Source: Sinomonas sp. ASV486
GTDB lineage: Bacteria; Actinomycetota; Actinomycetes; Actinomycetales; Micrococcaceae
DNA length: 64,000 nucleotides
NCBI RefSeq assembly: GCF_030908215.1
Contig: NZ_JAVFJK010000006.1
Location: 62,001-126,000 of the forward strand
Direction: 5' to 3'
Every line of letters begins with the position of its first letter. Position 1 is the stretch's first letter. Shown here in pieces: positions 35,337-44,400 of this stretch. The translations under genes were made by a program, and so were the position numbers. A model generated the notes under the pieces. The model was not told the origin of the DNA. It worked only from the letters and a program-made list of their open reading frames with translations, and searched no databases.

Positions 35337-36371
35337 GTGCCTTTGGACTTCACCGCGATCGACTTCGAGACGGCGAACGGATTCCGGGGATCGCCCTGCT
35401 CGGTTGGCGTTATCCGGGTGCGCGGCGGCCGCGCGGTGGAGCGTGCCTCGTGGCTCATGCGGCCGCCGGCGGGCCACGACGAGTTCGATCCCCGCAACGT
35501 CGCCATCCACGGCATCAGGCCGGACGACGTCGCACAAGAGCCCCGCTTCGGCGACCTCTTCGCCGAAATCGGCGGCTTCATCGGAGACGACGTGCTCGTT
35601 GCCCACAACGCGGCGTTCGACCTGGGGGTGATCCGCTCGGCCCTCGAGGTCAGCGGGATGGAGGCACCGGCCTACGACTATGCCTGCACGGTGGTGCTGT
35701 CGCGCAAGACGTACAGGCTCGTCTCGCATTCCCTGCCCTTCGCGGCCCGCGAGGCCGGTGTGCGGCTCGAGCACCACCATGACGCGACCGAGGACGCCGC
35801 GGCCTGTGCGGGCATCCTCATCGACATCGCCGGCCGACACGGGGCCGATACCGTCGAGGATGTCTACCGCGCCGTGGGCCTCTCGCTCCCGCGGCAGGCA
35901 GCGTTCGCGCCCGGCGATGCCCTCTCGGCCGCGACGGTACGGGCCCTCGCCGGCAGCGCCGCGTCAGGGCCCGGCGTACGCACGACGGCGCGTGGCGGCC
36001 CGGGTGCGCCCCGGACATGGGCGCCGTGGCCGGACGAGGGGACGAACCCGCCGGCGAACTCCGCCGCGGACCCCCACCACCCTCTGTTCGGGCAGCGCGT
36101 GGTCTTCACCGGAGCCCTCGGCATCACGCGGAGCGAGGCCAAGGTGCGGGCAGCGGAGGTTGGGGCGCAGCCGGCGAGCTCGGTCACCCGCGCAACGACC
36201 GTGCTCGTGGTCGGCGATGGATTCGTTGCGGCGGACCTTGCCTCGGGCCGTGTGACGACCAAGGCGCGGAAGGCGCTCCAGCTGCGCGAGCGCGGTCAGC
36301 GCGTCGAGGTGCTCTCCGAGGGGGAGTTCCTCCAGATGCTGGGCGGGCACTGGCCCGCGGCCAGCGCCTGA
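35337..36371 (+). CDS. DnaQ-type 3'-5' exonuclease with BRCT domain
   Basis: A 344-residue protein. Residues about 1-170 are a DEDDh exonuclease: AIDFETA (ExoI), HNAAFDLGV (ExoII) and HDATEDAAAC (ExoIII). A Pro/Ala-rich linker (about 195-240) leads to a BRCT domain (about 245-335, FGQRVVFTGALGITRSEA). This composition matches DNA polymerase III epsilon-like proteins of actinobacteria used in proofreading or repair, with BRCT for partner binding. It starts at GTG 35337 with a leaderless-type promoter. Confidence 0.9.
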   Translation: MPLDFTAIDFETANGFRGSPCSVGVIRVRGGRAVERASWLMRPPAGHDEFDPRNVAIHGIRPDDVAQEPRFGDLFAEIGGFIGDDVLVAHNAAFDLGVIRSALEVSGMEAPAYDYACTVVLSRKTYRLVSHSLPFAAREAGVRLEHHHDATEDAAACAGILIDIAGRHGADTVEDVYRAVGLSLPRQAAFAPGDALSAATVRALAGSAASGPGVRTTARGGPGAPRTWAPWPDEGTNPPANSAADPHHPLFGQRVVFTGALGITRSEAKVRAAEVGAQPASSVTRATTVLVVGDGFVAADLASGRVTTKARKALQLRERGQRVEVLSEGEFLQMLGGHWPAASA

Positions 36372-36455
36372 GCGGACTCACGGCTCGGCGGGCTCCCTGG
36401 TCCCCCGGGACGTCACGTGAGGCAACAATCCTTCGGCTCCGGGCCCTCGCGTCCC

Positions 36456-36461
36456 TACCAT
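36456..36461 (+). promoter_or_regulatory. -10 hexamer of the DUF4395 gene
   Basis: TACCAT with 6 nt to ATG 36468 (leaderless type). Confidence 0.5.
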
Positions 36462-36467
36462 GGCTGA

Positions 36468-37091
36468 ATGGTTCCCCCCACTGCAAGCGACAGCTCCGTG
36501 GACACGTCATCCCGCGTTGAGGCCCTGTTCTCCGGCCCGCCTGCGGTCGAGATCGAGCCGATCGACGCCGCGCGTGGCAGTTTCCTCGCACGGGCGTTCG
36601 CCTTCCCCAATCCCGTGAACGAGTTTGCGGCACGCTCGACGGCGGGAATCGTCGTCGTGCTCAGCTGCATGGTCCTCGCGCTTGGGCTCGCCACGGGTGC
36701 CGGATGGGGCCTCTGGGTGATCGCGGCGGGGTTCTGGCTCCGCGTGGCCGGCGGACCGCGCTATTCGCCGGTGGGCCGTCTGGCCGTTCATGTCATTGCG
36801 CCGCGCCTAGGGAAGGCGCGCCTTGTCGCCGGTCCGCCCAAGCGCTTCGCGCAGGGCATCGGCGCCTTCGTCTCGACGGCCGCCGTCGTCCTCTACGTGC
36901 TCGGCCTGGCTCCGGCGGCGTGGGCCGCGCTCGCGGTGCTCATCGTCGCGGCCTCGCTTGAAGCCTTCGCCGGCTTCTGCCTCGGGTGCTGGATCTTCGG
37001 AAGACTCCAGCTCGCGGGTCTGGTGCCGGCGTCGGTGTGCGAGGCGTGCAGCGACATCGCTCTGCGCAGCAAGGACCGCACGGCCCGGTAG
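36468..37091 (+). CDS. DUF4395 integral membrane protein
   Basis: A 207-residue protein with four hydrophobic segments (about 60-80, 82-98, 120-145, 150-175) after a hydrophilic N-terminus. The family marks are GGPRYSPVGRLAVHVIAPRLG and the FCLGCWIFGRLQ cysteine pair, then a CEAC near the C-terminus. DUF4395 proteins are often coded beside thioredoxin or sulfur-transfer genes, but no such gene is adjacent here. Function unknown; the cysteines suggest redox or metal chemistry. Confidence 0.85.
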   Translation: MVPPTASDSSVDTSSRVEALFSGPPAVEIEPIDAARGSFLARAFAFPNPVNEFAARSTAGIVVVLSCMVLALGLATGAGWGLWVIAAGFWLRVAGGPRYSPVGRLAVHVIAPRLGKARLVAGPPKRFAQGIGAFVSTAAVVLYVLGLAPAAWAALAVLIVAASLEAFAGFCLGCWIFGRLQLAGLVPASVCEACSDIALRSKDRTAR

Positions 37092-37175
37092 ACCGGCCCG
37101 ATGTGGAGCGTGCCGCTTCCAGCGCGTCCGCCTCGTCTCTGAGAGGGTGAGCGCCAGCACCGCGGGAGTCGCTCG

Positions 37176-38246
37176 TCAGGCTCCGGTGACCTCTGCGAAA
37201 TGCACGGCGACGCCCTCGGCGGCGATCATCCCCGCGGTGCGGGTGATCCACTCGGTGGGGACTGCCTCGTAGCCCCACCCCGTGCCCAGCAGGGCACCCG
37301 CGATGGCCGCCGCGTCAGAACCATGGGCGGCGGCGAGCCGAATGCCCGCGGCGAACGCGTGCTGGCGTGGGTCGCCGGACGCGTGGGCGCTCTCTGCCGC
37401 GAGCACAGATGCGACGGCGCCTGCGAGTATCGCTGCGGCATCGGCACGGCCTTCGACTCGGGCGCCTGCTGTCCCTCCGGCGCTGCCGGGTGCATCACCT
37501 CCCACACTGCTGCCGGTCGACGCCGACCCCGCCTCGCCCGCCGCGTCGAGAGCGGCGAGCACGGCGTCATGGGGGGACCGCAGGGAGGCAATCTGGGCGT
37601 ACGCCGAGCCGGCGGCAGTGCGGTAATCCGCACCGAGCGTCAGGAAATGCGTCATGCATGCGACGGCCGCGGCGGCCTGAAGTGCCACCGGCGCACTATG
37701 GGTGAGTGCCGCGCCGTCGAAGGCCATCTTTGCCACCGTGGCTGCAGGGACGTGGGCTATGAGGCCGAAAGCGGCGGCATGAGCGGCGGCGCCCGCGTCG
37801 TCGCAGTCCGAGCCACTCGGGCGACCGGGGAGGCCCATCTCGCCGCTGGCAAGCGACCCGAGCCAGACGGGCCGGACGGCGGCGGGGACCAGGACGCCGT
37901 CCTGTGCATCCAGCCACCGTGGCTGGGCCATCGGCGCGCTCGGAGAGAGGGGCACGCCCTGCGCGGCGACCCAGCGCAGCGAGGCCAGCCACACGCCGGC
38001 CGCCTCGTCGGCGTGCACGCCGTCGTTGGCCCACTCGATGACTTCGGCGAGGCCGTCCGCGGTGAACAGGGTGAGCTGGCCCGCGGCTCCGAGGGGCCGC
38101 AGGGCGGCATCCCCCGCGAGAGCCTCACCGGGCCCCCACACCTCTCCGGAGGCGTCGGCGGAGAGCCCTGCGATCGCTGCCGCCTCGGCGACGGCTGTGC
38201 CCACCAGGCAGCCCTGGATACGGGAGGCGGGCGTGGGCGACGTCAT
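37176..38246 (-). CDS. ADP-ribosylglycohydrolase-fold protein with degenerate active site
   Basis: A 356-residue helical protein. The fold is recognisable from RIQGCLVGTAVAEAA at the start and SDAAAIAGALLGTGWGYEAVP...W near the end. The magnesium-binding residues of active ADP-ribosylglycohydrolases are mostly lost: GDALG reads AEAAA, the threonine/aspartate pair is replaced by TLFTADG, and GDSD reads HGSD. A Gly/Ala-rich insert lies at about residues 245-268. It may be a pseudoenzyme or act on another substrate. ATG 38246 fits TAGATT 7 nt upstream. Confidence 0.75.
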   Translation of the reverse strand: MTSPTPASRIQGCLVGTAVAEAAAIAGLSADASGEVWGPGEALAGDAALRPLGAAGQLTLFTADGLAEVIEWANDGVHADEAAGVWLASLRWVAAQGVPLSPSAPMAQPRWLDAQDGVLVPAAVRPVWLGSLASGEMGLPGRPSGSDCDDAGAAAHAAAFGLIAHVPAATVAKMAFDGAALTHSAPVALQAAAAVACMTHFLTLGADYRTAAGSAYAQIASLRSPHDAVLAALDAAGEAGSASTGSSVGGDAPGSAGGTAGARVEGRADAAAILAGAVASVLAAESAHASGDPRQHAFAAGIRLAAAHGSDAAAIAGALLGTGWGYEAVPTEWITRTAGMIAAEGVAVHFAEVTGA

Positions 38247-38253
38247 GTGCCAC

Positions 38254-38259
38254 AATCTA
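38254..38259 (-). promoter_or_regulatory. -10 hexamer of the ADP-ribosylglycohydrolase-like gene
   Basis: TAGATT on the minus strand with 7 nt to ATG 38246; it supports that start over the TTG at 38255. Confidence 0.5.
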
Positions 38260-38408
38260 CCCGTTCAGCAGTCACTGCCCGCGGTCCCTGTCCGGTGAGT
38301 GCCGGGTCAGGGTCGGGGCGGTGTCGCGCCGATGGCGCCACTCGCCCGCACGATATCCTGCGTGGGCGGATGGCGCCGCCCCACCGCGAGAGGATCGAGG
38401 AGACGCGC

Positions 38409-38765
38409 ATGCGGGAACCACAGTGGCGTAGGAGCGGAACGACTCCCGACTACCGTTTCTCGCTGGCCAATGAGCGTACTTTCCTTGCCTGGCTGCGGAC
38501 GTCGCTCGCTCTGTTGGCAGGGGCCGTCGCGCTGGACCAGCTCACCCCGAACATCGCCCCGACGCTCGTGCGCGGGGTCCTCGCTGTCGCGCTTGCCGGC
38601 GTCGGGGCCACCTTGGCGGTCCTTGCCTATCGTCGCTGGGCCCACGCCGAGCAGGCCATGCGTCACGGGCGCGAACTGCCGTTCTCGCGGGTGATGCTCG
38701 GCATGACGGTCGTCGTCTTCCTCGCGGCGCTTGTCTTCGCCGTCCTCGTCGTCGTGCGGCCGTGA
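38409..38765 (+). CDS. YidH family (DUF202) membrane protein
   Basis: A 118-residue protein with three helices. The N-terminal FSLANERTFLAWLRTSLALL block is the DUF202 signature. Members are inner-membrane proteins of unknown function that often occur in pairs, as here. GAGGAGA lies before ATG 38409. The next gene begins in its stop codon (GTGA). Confidence 0.9.
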   Translation: MREPQWRRSGTTPDYRFSLANERTFLAWLRTSLALLAGAVALDQLTPNIAPTLVRGVLAVALAGVGATLAVLAYRRWAHAEQAMRHGRELPFSRVMLGMTVVVFLAALVFAVLVVVRP

Positions 38766-39130
38766 CGGTCCCCCCAGCGCCGGGGGAGGGGCGCCCCGCC
38801 CGGGATCCTGGACTCCAGCCAGAGAGGACCTCGCTGGCGTGGCGGAGGACCGTCCTGTCCCTCCTGGTCCTCGATCTCCTCGTCTTCAGGGCGTGGCTCC
38901 TCGCCATCGAGGGCCGCGGCGCGCACGGACCGGGCATCGTCGCCGTGCTGGGAGTGTGTGCCGCGGCTGCCGTGCTCGCCACCGCCGCCCTCGCCACGTG
39001 CGCGCGCGTGAGGGCACGTGAGCTTCGTCACGGCACGACTGCGCCGCCCGCCGTCGTCATGCGCGTTGCCACCGCCTCGTTCGCCCTGCTCGGACTCGCG
39101 ACGATCGCCGTCGTCGTGCTCGGACGATAG
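38762..39130 (+). CDS. Second DUF202 membrane protein
   Basis: A 122-residue paralogue of the upstream protein, with a Pro-rich N-terminus, the reduced signature LQPERTSLAWRRTVLSLL and three helices. It overlaps its partner by 4 nt, so the two are probably made together and may form a heteromer. Confidence 0.88.
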   Translation: MTVPPAPGEGRPARDPGLQPERTSLAWRRTVLSLLVLDLLVFRAWLLAIEGRGAHGPGIVAVLGVCAAAAVLATAALATCARVRARELRHGTTAPPAVVMRVATASFALLGLATIAVVVLGR

Positions 39131-39207
39131 TCTTCTCACGGACCGGCGCGCCCCGCGGGCTCGCAGGCGCTCCGTTGTGACCAACCAACGAAAAAAGGAC
39201 TCGCGCT

Positions 39208-40203
39208 ATGACCGCAGATGTGGCCGCTCCCGCGGCCGTGAAGACTCCTGCCCCCTTTGGCATGATCGCCAAGCTCGTCGCTGAGGCCTTCGGCACCTTC
39301 CTGCTCACTTTCGGTGGCCTGGGCGTGGCGCTGTTCAGCAACCCCTCGGCCGCGCCGATCCCCACGGCCTTCGCCGTCGGCCTGAGCATTGCAGTGGGCA
39401 TCGCCGCCGTGGGCCACATTTCGGGCGGCCACTTCAACCCGGCCGTGACCCTCGGGCTTGCCGTTGCGGGACGCACGAACTGGCGCCTTGTTCCGGCCTA
39501 CATCGTCTCGCAGATCGTCGGGGGCCTCGTCGGCACCCTCCTGCTGTGGGTGACCGTGAGGACCCTGCCCAACCTGAGCAACGTCCAGACGATCTTCACG
39601 CAGCTCTCCAACGGCGTCGATGATCTCTCCCCGAGCAAGTTCCCGATGGCCGGCGGCCTCCTCGCCGAGATCGTCGCGACCGCCGTGTTCGTGGCGATCA
39701 TCCTCTTCGTGACCAGCAAGCGCGCGGTCAAGGGCATGGCGCCGTGGGCCATCGGCCTCGGCCTCGCGATCCTCGTTCAGGCGATCTCGCCGATCACGAA
39801 CGCTTCGCTCAACCCGGCCCGCTCGACCGCCACCGCGCTCTTCGCCGAGGGCAACTCGATCGGCCAGCTCTGGGTCTTCTGGGCCGCACCGCTCCTCGGC
39901 GCTGTCATCACGGGCCTCCTCTTCCGCGGCTTCGGCTCCTCGGACGAGCTGCACGGTGCGACTGCCGGCGGCATCGCCGACATCACGGCCGAGGCCACCC
40001 GTGACGACAGCGTGCGGGTCTCCGACGTCGAGGCCGCGGATGCCGCGGCCGAGGTCGCGGCTGAGACGCCCGCCGTCGTAGCGGAGACCGCGGACGACGA
40101 CGCGCAGGCACCCTCGGGTGACGCGGCACCTGCCGCTGGCACCGCCGCTACCGAGCGGACGGGCGACGACGAGGCGCGCGAGTTCTTCGACAAGAGCCAC
40201 TGA
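39208..40203 (+). CDS. MIP family channel (aquaporin)
   Basis: A 331-residue channel. Six helices with both half-helix signatures, HFNPAVT and SLNPARS, typical of AqpZ-like water channels rather than GlpF. After the last helix (about residue 245) comes an 85-residue acidic, Ala/Asp/Glu-rich tail with no counterpart in AqpZ. AAAAGGA lies about 11 nt before the ATG. Single gene closed by a strong hairpin. Confidence 0.92.
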   Translation: MTADVAAPAAVKTPAPFGMIAKLVAEAFGTFLLTFGGLGVALFSNPSAAPIPTAFAVGLSIAVGIAAVGHISGGHFNPAVTLGLAVAGRTNWRLVPAYIVSQIVGGLVGTLLLWVTVRTLPNLSNVQTIFTQLSNGVDDLSPSKFPMAGGLLAEIVATAVFVAIILFVTSKRAVKGMAPWAIGLGLAILVQAISPITNASLNPARSTATALFAEGNSIGQLWVFWAAPLLGAVITGLLFRGFGSSDELHGATAGGIADITAEATRDDSVRVSDVEAADAAAEVAAETPAVVAETADDDAQAPSGDAAPAAGTAATERTGDDEAREFFDKSH

Positions 40204-40237
40204 GCCCAAGGCTCACGGCCGCACCATCGCGGCACGC

Positions 40238-40272
40238 GCCGGTGGCACCGCAGGAATGTCGGTGCCACCGGC
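40238..40272 (+). terminator. Hairpin after the aquaporin gene, abutting the sbcD promoter
   Basis: A perfect 13-bp stem (40238-40250 with 40260-40272) and 9-nt loop. The last base of the right arm is next to the sbcD -10 hexamer, so terminator and promoter share the region. Confidence 0.85.
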
Positions 40273-40278
40273 TAGCGT
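40273..40278 (+). promoter_or_regulatory. -10 hexamer of sbcDC
   Basis: TAGCGT with 7 nt to ATG 40286 (leaderless type), directly after the terminator arm. Confidence 0.5.
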
Positions 40279-40285
40279 CTGAACC

Positions 40286-41446
40286 ATGAAGATCCTGCAC
40301 ACGTCGGACTGGCACCTCGGCCGGTCGTTCCATGGGGTCGGCATGCTCGCGGCCCAGACTGCTTGGCTCGACGGACTCGTGGAGTGCGTCGAGTCGGAGG
40401 GCGTGGGCGCGGTGCTCATTGCGGGCGATGTGTATGACAGGGCGCTTCCCGCCGTCGACGTGGTCGAACTCCTCGACCGGACGCTCGTGCGCCTCGCCGA
40501 AGCCGGCGCCCAGGTCATCATCACGAGCGGGAACCACGATTCGGCGGTGCGGCTCGGCTTCGCGTCCAAGCTCCTCGAACGCGGTGGAGTCCATCTGCGG
40601 ACACGGATCGAGGACATCGCGAGTCCCGTCCTGCTGCCCATCGGGGACGCGCACGTCGCCGTGTACGGGCTCCCGTACCTCGAGCCCAGGCTCGTCGCCG
40701 AGGCGCTCGGTGCGAGCGGCGCGGGGCATATCCCCGTCACCGCAGCAGCTCTCGACCGCGCGCGGGAGGACCTCGCCCGCCGTCGATCCGAAGGCACCGT
40801 CCACGCGATTGTCATGGCCCATACGTTCGCCGGTGGAGGCGCGCCCAGCGAGAGCGAGCGGCTGCTGTCGGTCGGTGGACTCGACGTCGTTCCGCTGGCG
40901 CTGTTCGAGGGGTTCGACTACGCGGCGCTCGGCCATCTCCATGGGCGCCAGGAGCTCGCCCCGGGCATCCGCTACTCCGGCTCGCCGCTTGCCTATTCGT
41001 TCTCCGAGGCACGGCAGGCCAAGGGGGCCTGGATGCTCGACGTCGGGCCCGACGGAATCACGTCGATCAGCCCGATTGGCTGGCCCAGCAGGCACCGCCT
41101 CGCCGTCCTGCGCGGCACCCTCGAGGAACTCCTTTCGGATGGGGCACATTCCGACGCGGAGTCCGCCTATTGCCACATCACGCTCACCGATCCCGAGCGG
41201 CCCCAGCGCGCCATGGAGCGCCTCCGCGTGCGGTTCCCGCTCGCCGTCGCCCTCGCCTTCGATCCGCAGGGCGTCACGCGGAACGCAGTGGCGAACTACA
41301 GCGAGCGGGTCGCGTCGGCGCGGAGCGACCTGGACCTCTGCTGCGGCTTTCTCGACCACGTCCGAGGCCGTTCTGCAAACGAGACTGAACAGGCCGCTCT
41401 GGCCGAGGCGCTCGAGGCCGTGAGGCTCGCGGAGGTGTCCCGATGA
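40286..41446 (+). CDS. sbcD: Exonuclease SbcCD, nuclease subunit
   Basis: Mre11-type nuclease that cuts hairpins and blocked DNA ends. The 386-residue protein begins MKILHTSDWHLG (metal ligands D8 and H10), then AGDVYDRA, SGNHDSAVRLG, MAHTFAGG and ALGHLHG, all in family order. It overlaps sbcC by 4 nt (ATGA). Confidence 0.96.
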   Translation: MKILHTSDWHLGRSFHGVGMLAAQTAWLDGLVECVESEGVGAVLIAGDVYDRALPAVDVVELLDRTLVRLAEAGAQVIITSGNHDSAVRLGFASKLLERGGVHLRTRIEDIASPVLLPIGDAHVAVYGLPYLEPRLVAEALGASGAGHIPVTAAALDRAREDLARRRSEGTVHAIVMAHTFAGGGAPSESERLLSVGGLDVVPLALFEGFDYAALGHLHGRQELAPGIRYSGSPLAYSFSEARQAKGAWMLDVGPDGITSISPIGWPSRHRLAVLRGTLEELLSDGAHSDAESAYCHITLTDPERPQRAMERLRVRFPLAVALAFDPQGVTRNAVANYSERVASARSDLDLCCGFLDHVRGRSANETEQAALAEALEAVRLAEVSR

Positions 41447-44400
41447 GGCTGCACCGGCTGGAAATCAGCGCGTTCGGGCCGTTCGCCGGGAACGAGCGGA
41501 TCGACTTCGACGCTCTCGCAGAGCATGGGCTGTTCCTGCTCAACGGACCGACAGGTGCCGGGAAGACCAGCATCCTCGACGCCGTGTGCTTCGCGCTGTA
41601 CGGGAGCCTGCCAGGGGCCAGACAGGGGAGCAAGGCGCTCAAGAGCCACCACGCGGCCGCGGAAGCGGAACCATCGGTCCTCCTTGAGTTCACTGCCCAG
41701 GGGCGTCGCTTCGAGGTCAGGCGGAGCCCGGAATGGTCCCGGCCGAGCGCCCGCTCGTCGGCGGGCTGGGTTATTCAGAAGGCGTCGACCCACGTCCGCG
41801 AGTTCAGCGACGGGGAGTGGCGCCCGCTCACGTCCCGTAATGACGAGGCGGGCGCACTCCTGGGCGACGTCCTGGGAATGGCACGCGAGCAGTTCACGCG
41901 GGTGGTCCTGCTGCCGCAGGGGGAGTTCGCTTCCTTCCTGCGGGCGAAGGCCTCGGAGCGGGTGGACCTGCTCGAGAAGCTGTTCGGCACGCAGCGCTTC
42001 GCTGAGGTGGAGGCACAGCTCGGGGTCCTAGCCCAATCGGCCCGAGCAGCCGCCGAGATTGCGGAGCAGGCGGCCCTGGCCCACGTCATGAGGCTCGAGG
42101 CCGAGGTCGCGGCGCACGCCGGGCCGTCCGCCGGCGTACGGGGCTCCAGTCGTGAGGACTCAGATCACACCGGCTCTGATCACAGCGGGTCTGATCACAT
42201 TGGGTCTCATGACATTGGGTCTGATCACATGGGGTCTGGTCACCCCGCGTCGGTCTCGGTCCCCGCGCTTGATCCAGATGCGCCGGTCGAACCGTCCCAG
42301 GTCAGGGCGCTGTTCGCGTGGGCGGACGAGGTGTTCGGGTGGCAGCACGAAGTCGCTGTCGAGGAACGCGAGACCGCCAACAAGACGGTGGCTGCCGCGC
42401 GCGCGGAGGCCGAGGCGCTCGAGCGAGCTCTCGAGGATACCGGTGAGCTTGAGCTCGCGCGGGCCCGTAAGGCTGCGTGGGAGGCGGGTGCGGAGGAGCA
42501 TCTCGAACGGCACCGGCGACTTGCAGGCCATCGGGCGGCCAGCAGCCTGCGCGCGGCCCTGACCGAGGCCGACCGGTCGTCGAAGGTGCTGGCAACGGCC
42601 ACGGTTGGCGCGCTCGCAGCCCTCGAGGCCGCCGCCGCGGTGGGATGGACCCCAGAGCCGAGACTCGCGGCACCGCTCGGTGCAGCGGGGGAACCGGGAA
42701 CTGGGCCGGGGACCGGCGACCTATGGGACCCCGGAACTGGGCGGGGGATCCAGAGTGACGAGGAACCCTTGATCCCCGCGGTCGAAGAGGCGCGGAGGGC
42801 AGCCTCGTCTGCCTCTGCTGATGCCGCGGTCTTGGCAGAGCGCGTCTCCGTCGAACGGGAGCTCACCGAGCTCGAGGCCAGGGTCGGCGCCGATCGTGCG
42901 CTCCTTGCCGCAGCCACGGCCCGTGCCACGGCCTTCGCCGAGTCCGCGGACGCGCTTGACGCCGAACTCGCCGCGCTCGAGGAGGAACGCGCGCGCCTTG
43001 AGCCGGCAGCGGCGGCGCTCGCTGTCTCGAGGTTCGAGGCGGAATCTGCCGAGGCAGTCGTTACGGCGGTCCAGGAGCACGCGCAGGCCCTGCGGACGGT
43101 GCATGAGGCCGAGATGCAGTACGACGGGCTCCGTGCCGCGGCCCTGAACGCGAGGCAGTCGTGGCTCGAACTTCGGGAACGCAGGCTCGAGCAGACCGCG
43201 GCAGAGCTTGCTGCGCACCTCGCCGAAGGCGCACCGTGCCCCGTCTGCGGCTCACCCGAACACCCAGCGCCCGCCGTCGGCGCCGAGAATCCGCTCCTCC
43301 TGGTCGATGCCGAACGGGCTGCGGCCAGCGAGTCGGAGGCCGCGGTGGAAGATGAGCGCCGAGCCCGTGACGCCGTGGCCTCTGCCCGGGCGCGCCTCGC
43401 CGGCGTGGACGCCCGCGGGGGAGCAACCGATCCCGACAAGGCCGTGCGCCTCCGTGAGGAGAAGCTCGCAGGGGTGCAGAGGGCGGTTGAGGCGCAGGCG
43501 CGACTGACGCTCATCACGGGACGTAGGGGCGGGCTGGTCCAACGGCGCGACACCGCGCTGGCCGGGCGGGACGAGGCATCCGCCCTGCGCATCCGAGCCG
43601 AGGAGTCCGCGCTCCGCGCGAGCGAGGAAGTCGAGCGCAGGCGCGCTGAGGTGGAAGTGCTCCGCGCCGGATTCGCGACTGTCGAGGCACGCCGGGTCGA
43701 CGTCGCGGCGCGTGCACGAACGCTCGGCGCGCTTGCGGACTCCCTCATAGGACGCCGCAACGCGGAGGTCGCGAAGACTCGCGCCGCTGAGATTCTCAGC
43801 GCCGCGCTGGCGGAGACCGAGTTTCAGGATGAGGCTGCCGCGAGGTCCGCGCTCATGGACGCCGCAGACGCGGCACGAGCGGAGTCGCAGGCCTCGGATT
43901 ACGACGCAGAGGGCCAACGGCTGAGCGGACTTTTCGGCTCGGCGGCCGTGCGCCGCGCCCTCGCCGCGGAGTCAGGGGGCGTCGTACCCTCCCGCGACGA
44001 CCTCGCGAGGCTGCGCGCTTCTGAAGGGGAAGCAGAGCGCAGGCTCCGGGACGCCGATCTGGCAGCGACGGACGCCTCTGGAGCCCGGAAGCGGTGTCTC
44101 GCTCTGCGAGAGAGGTTCGAGGACTCGGTGCCGGCGCTCGAGAAGACCAAGGCGCGCTCCCACGCGCTGGGGGAGCTGGCTCGGACGGCCCGGGGACAGG
44201 GCGACAATGAGCGGCGCATGTCCCTCCACAGCTACGTCCTGGCCGCGCGCCTCGAGCAGGTCGCCACGGCCGCGACCGAGCGGCTGCTCGCCATGAGTGA
44301 CGGCCGCTTCAGCCTTGAGCACTCCGACGCCCTCGCCGCGCGGGGTGCGGCCTCAGGACTCGGACTCGAGGTAGTGGACGGATGGACGGGCCAGAAGCGC

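Noticed and set aside
37200-38408. Upstream extension of the DUF202 frame opposite the ADP-ribosylglycohydrolase-like gene
   Set aside because: DUF202 homology begins at about 38409; the upstream part is an antisense shadow.
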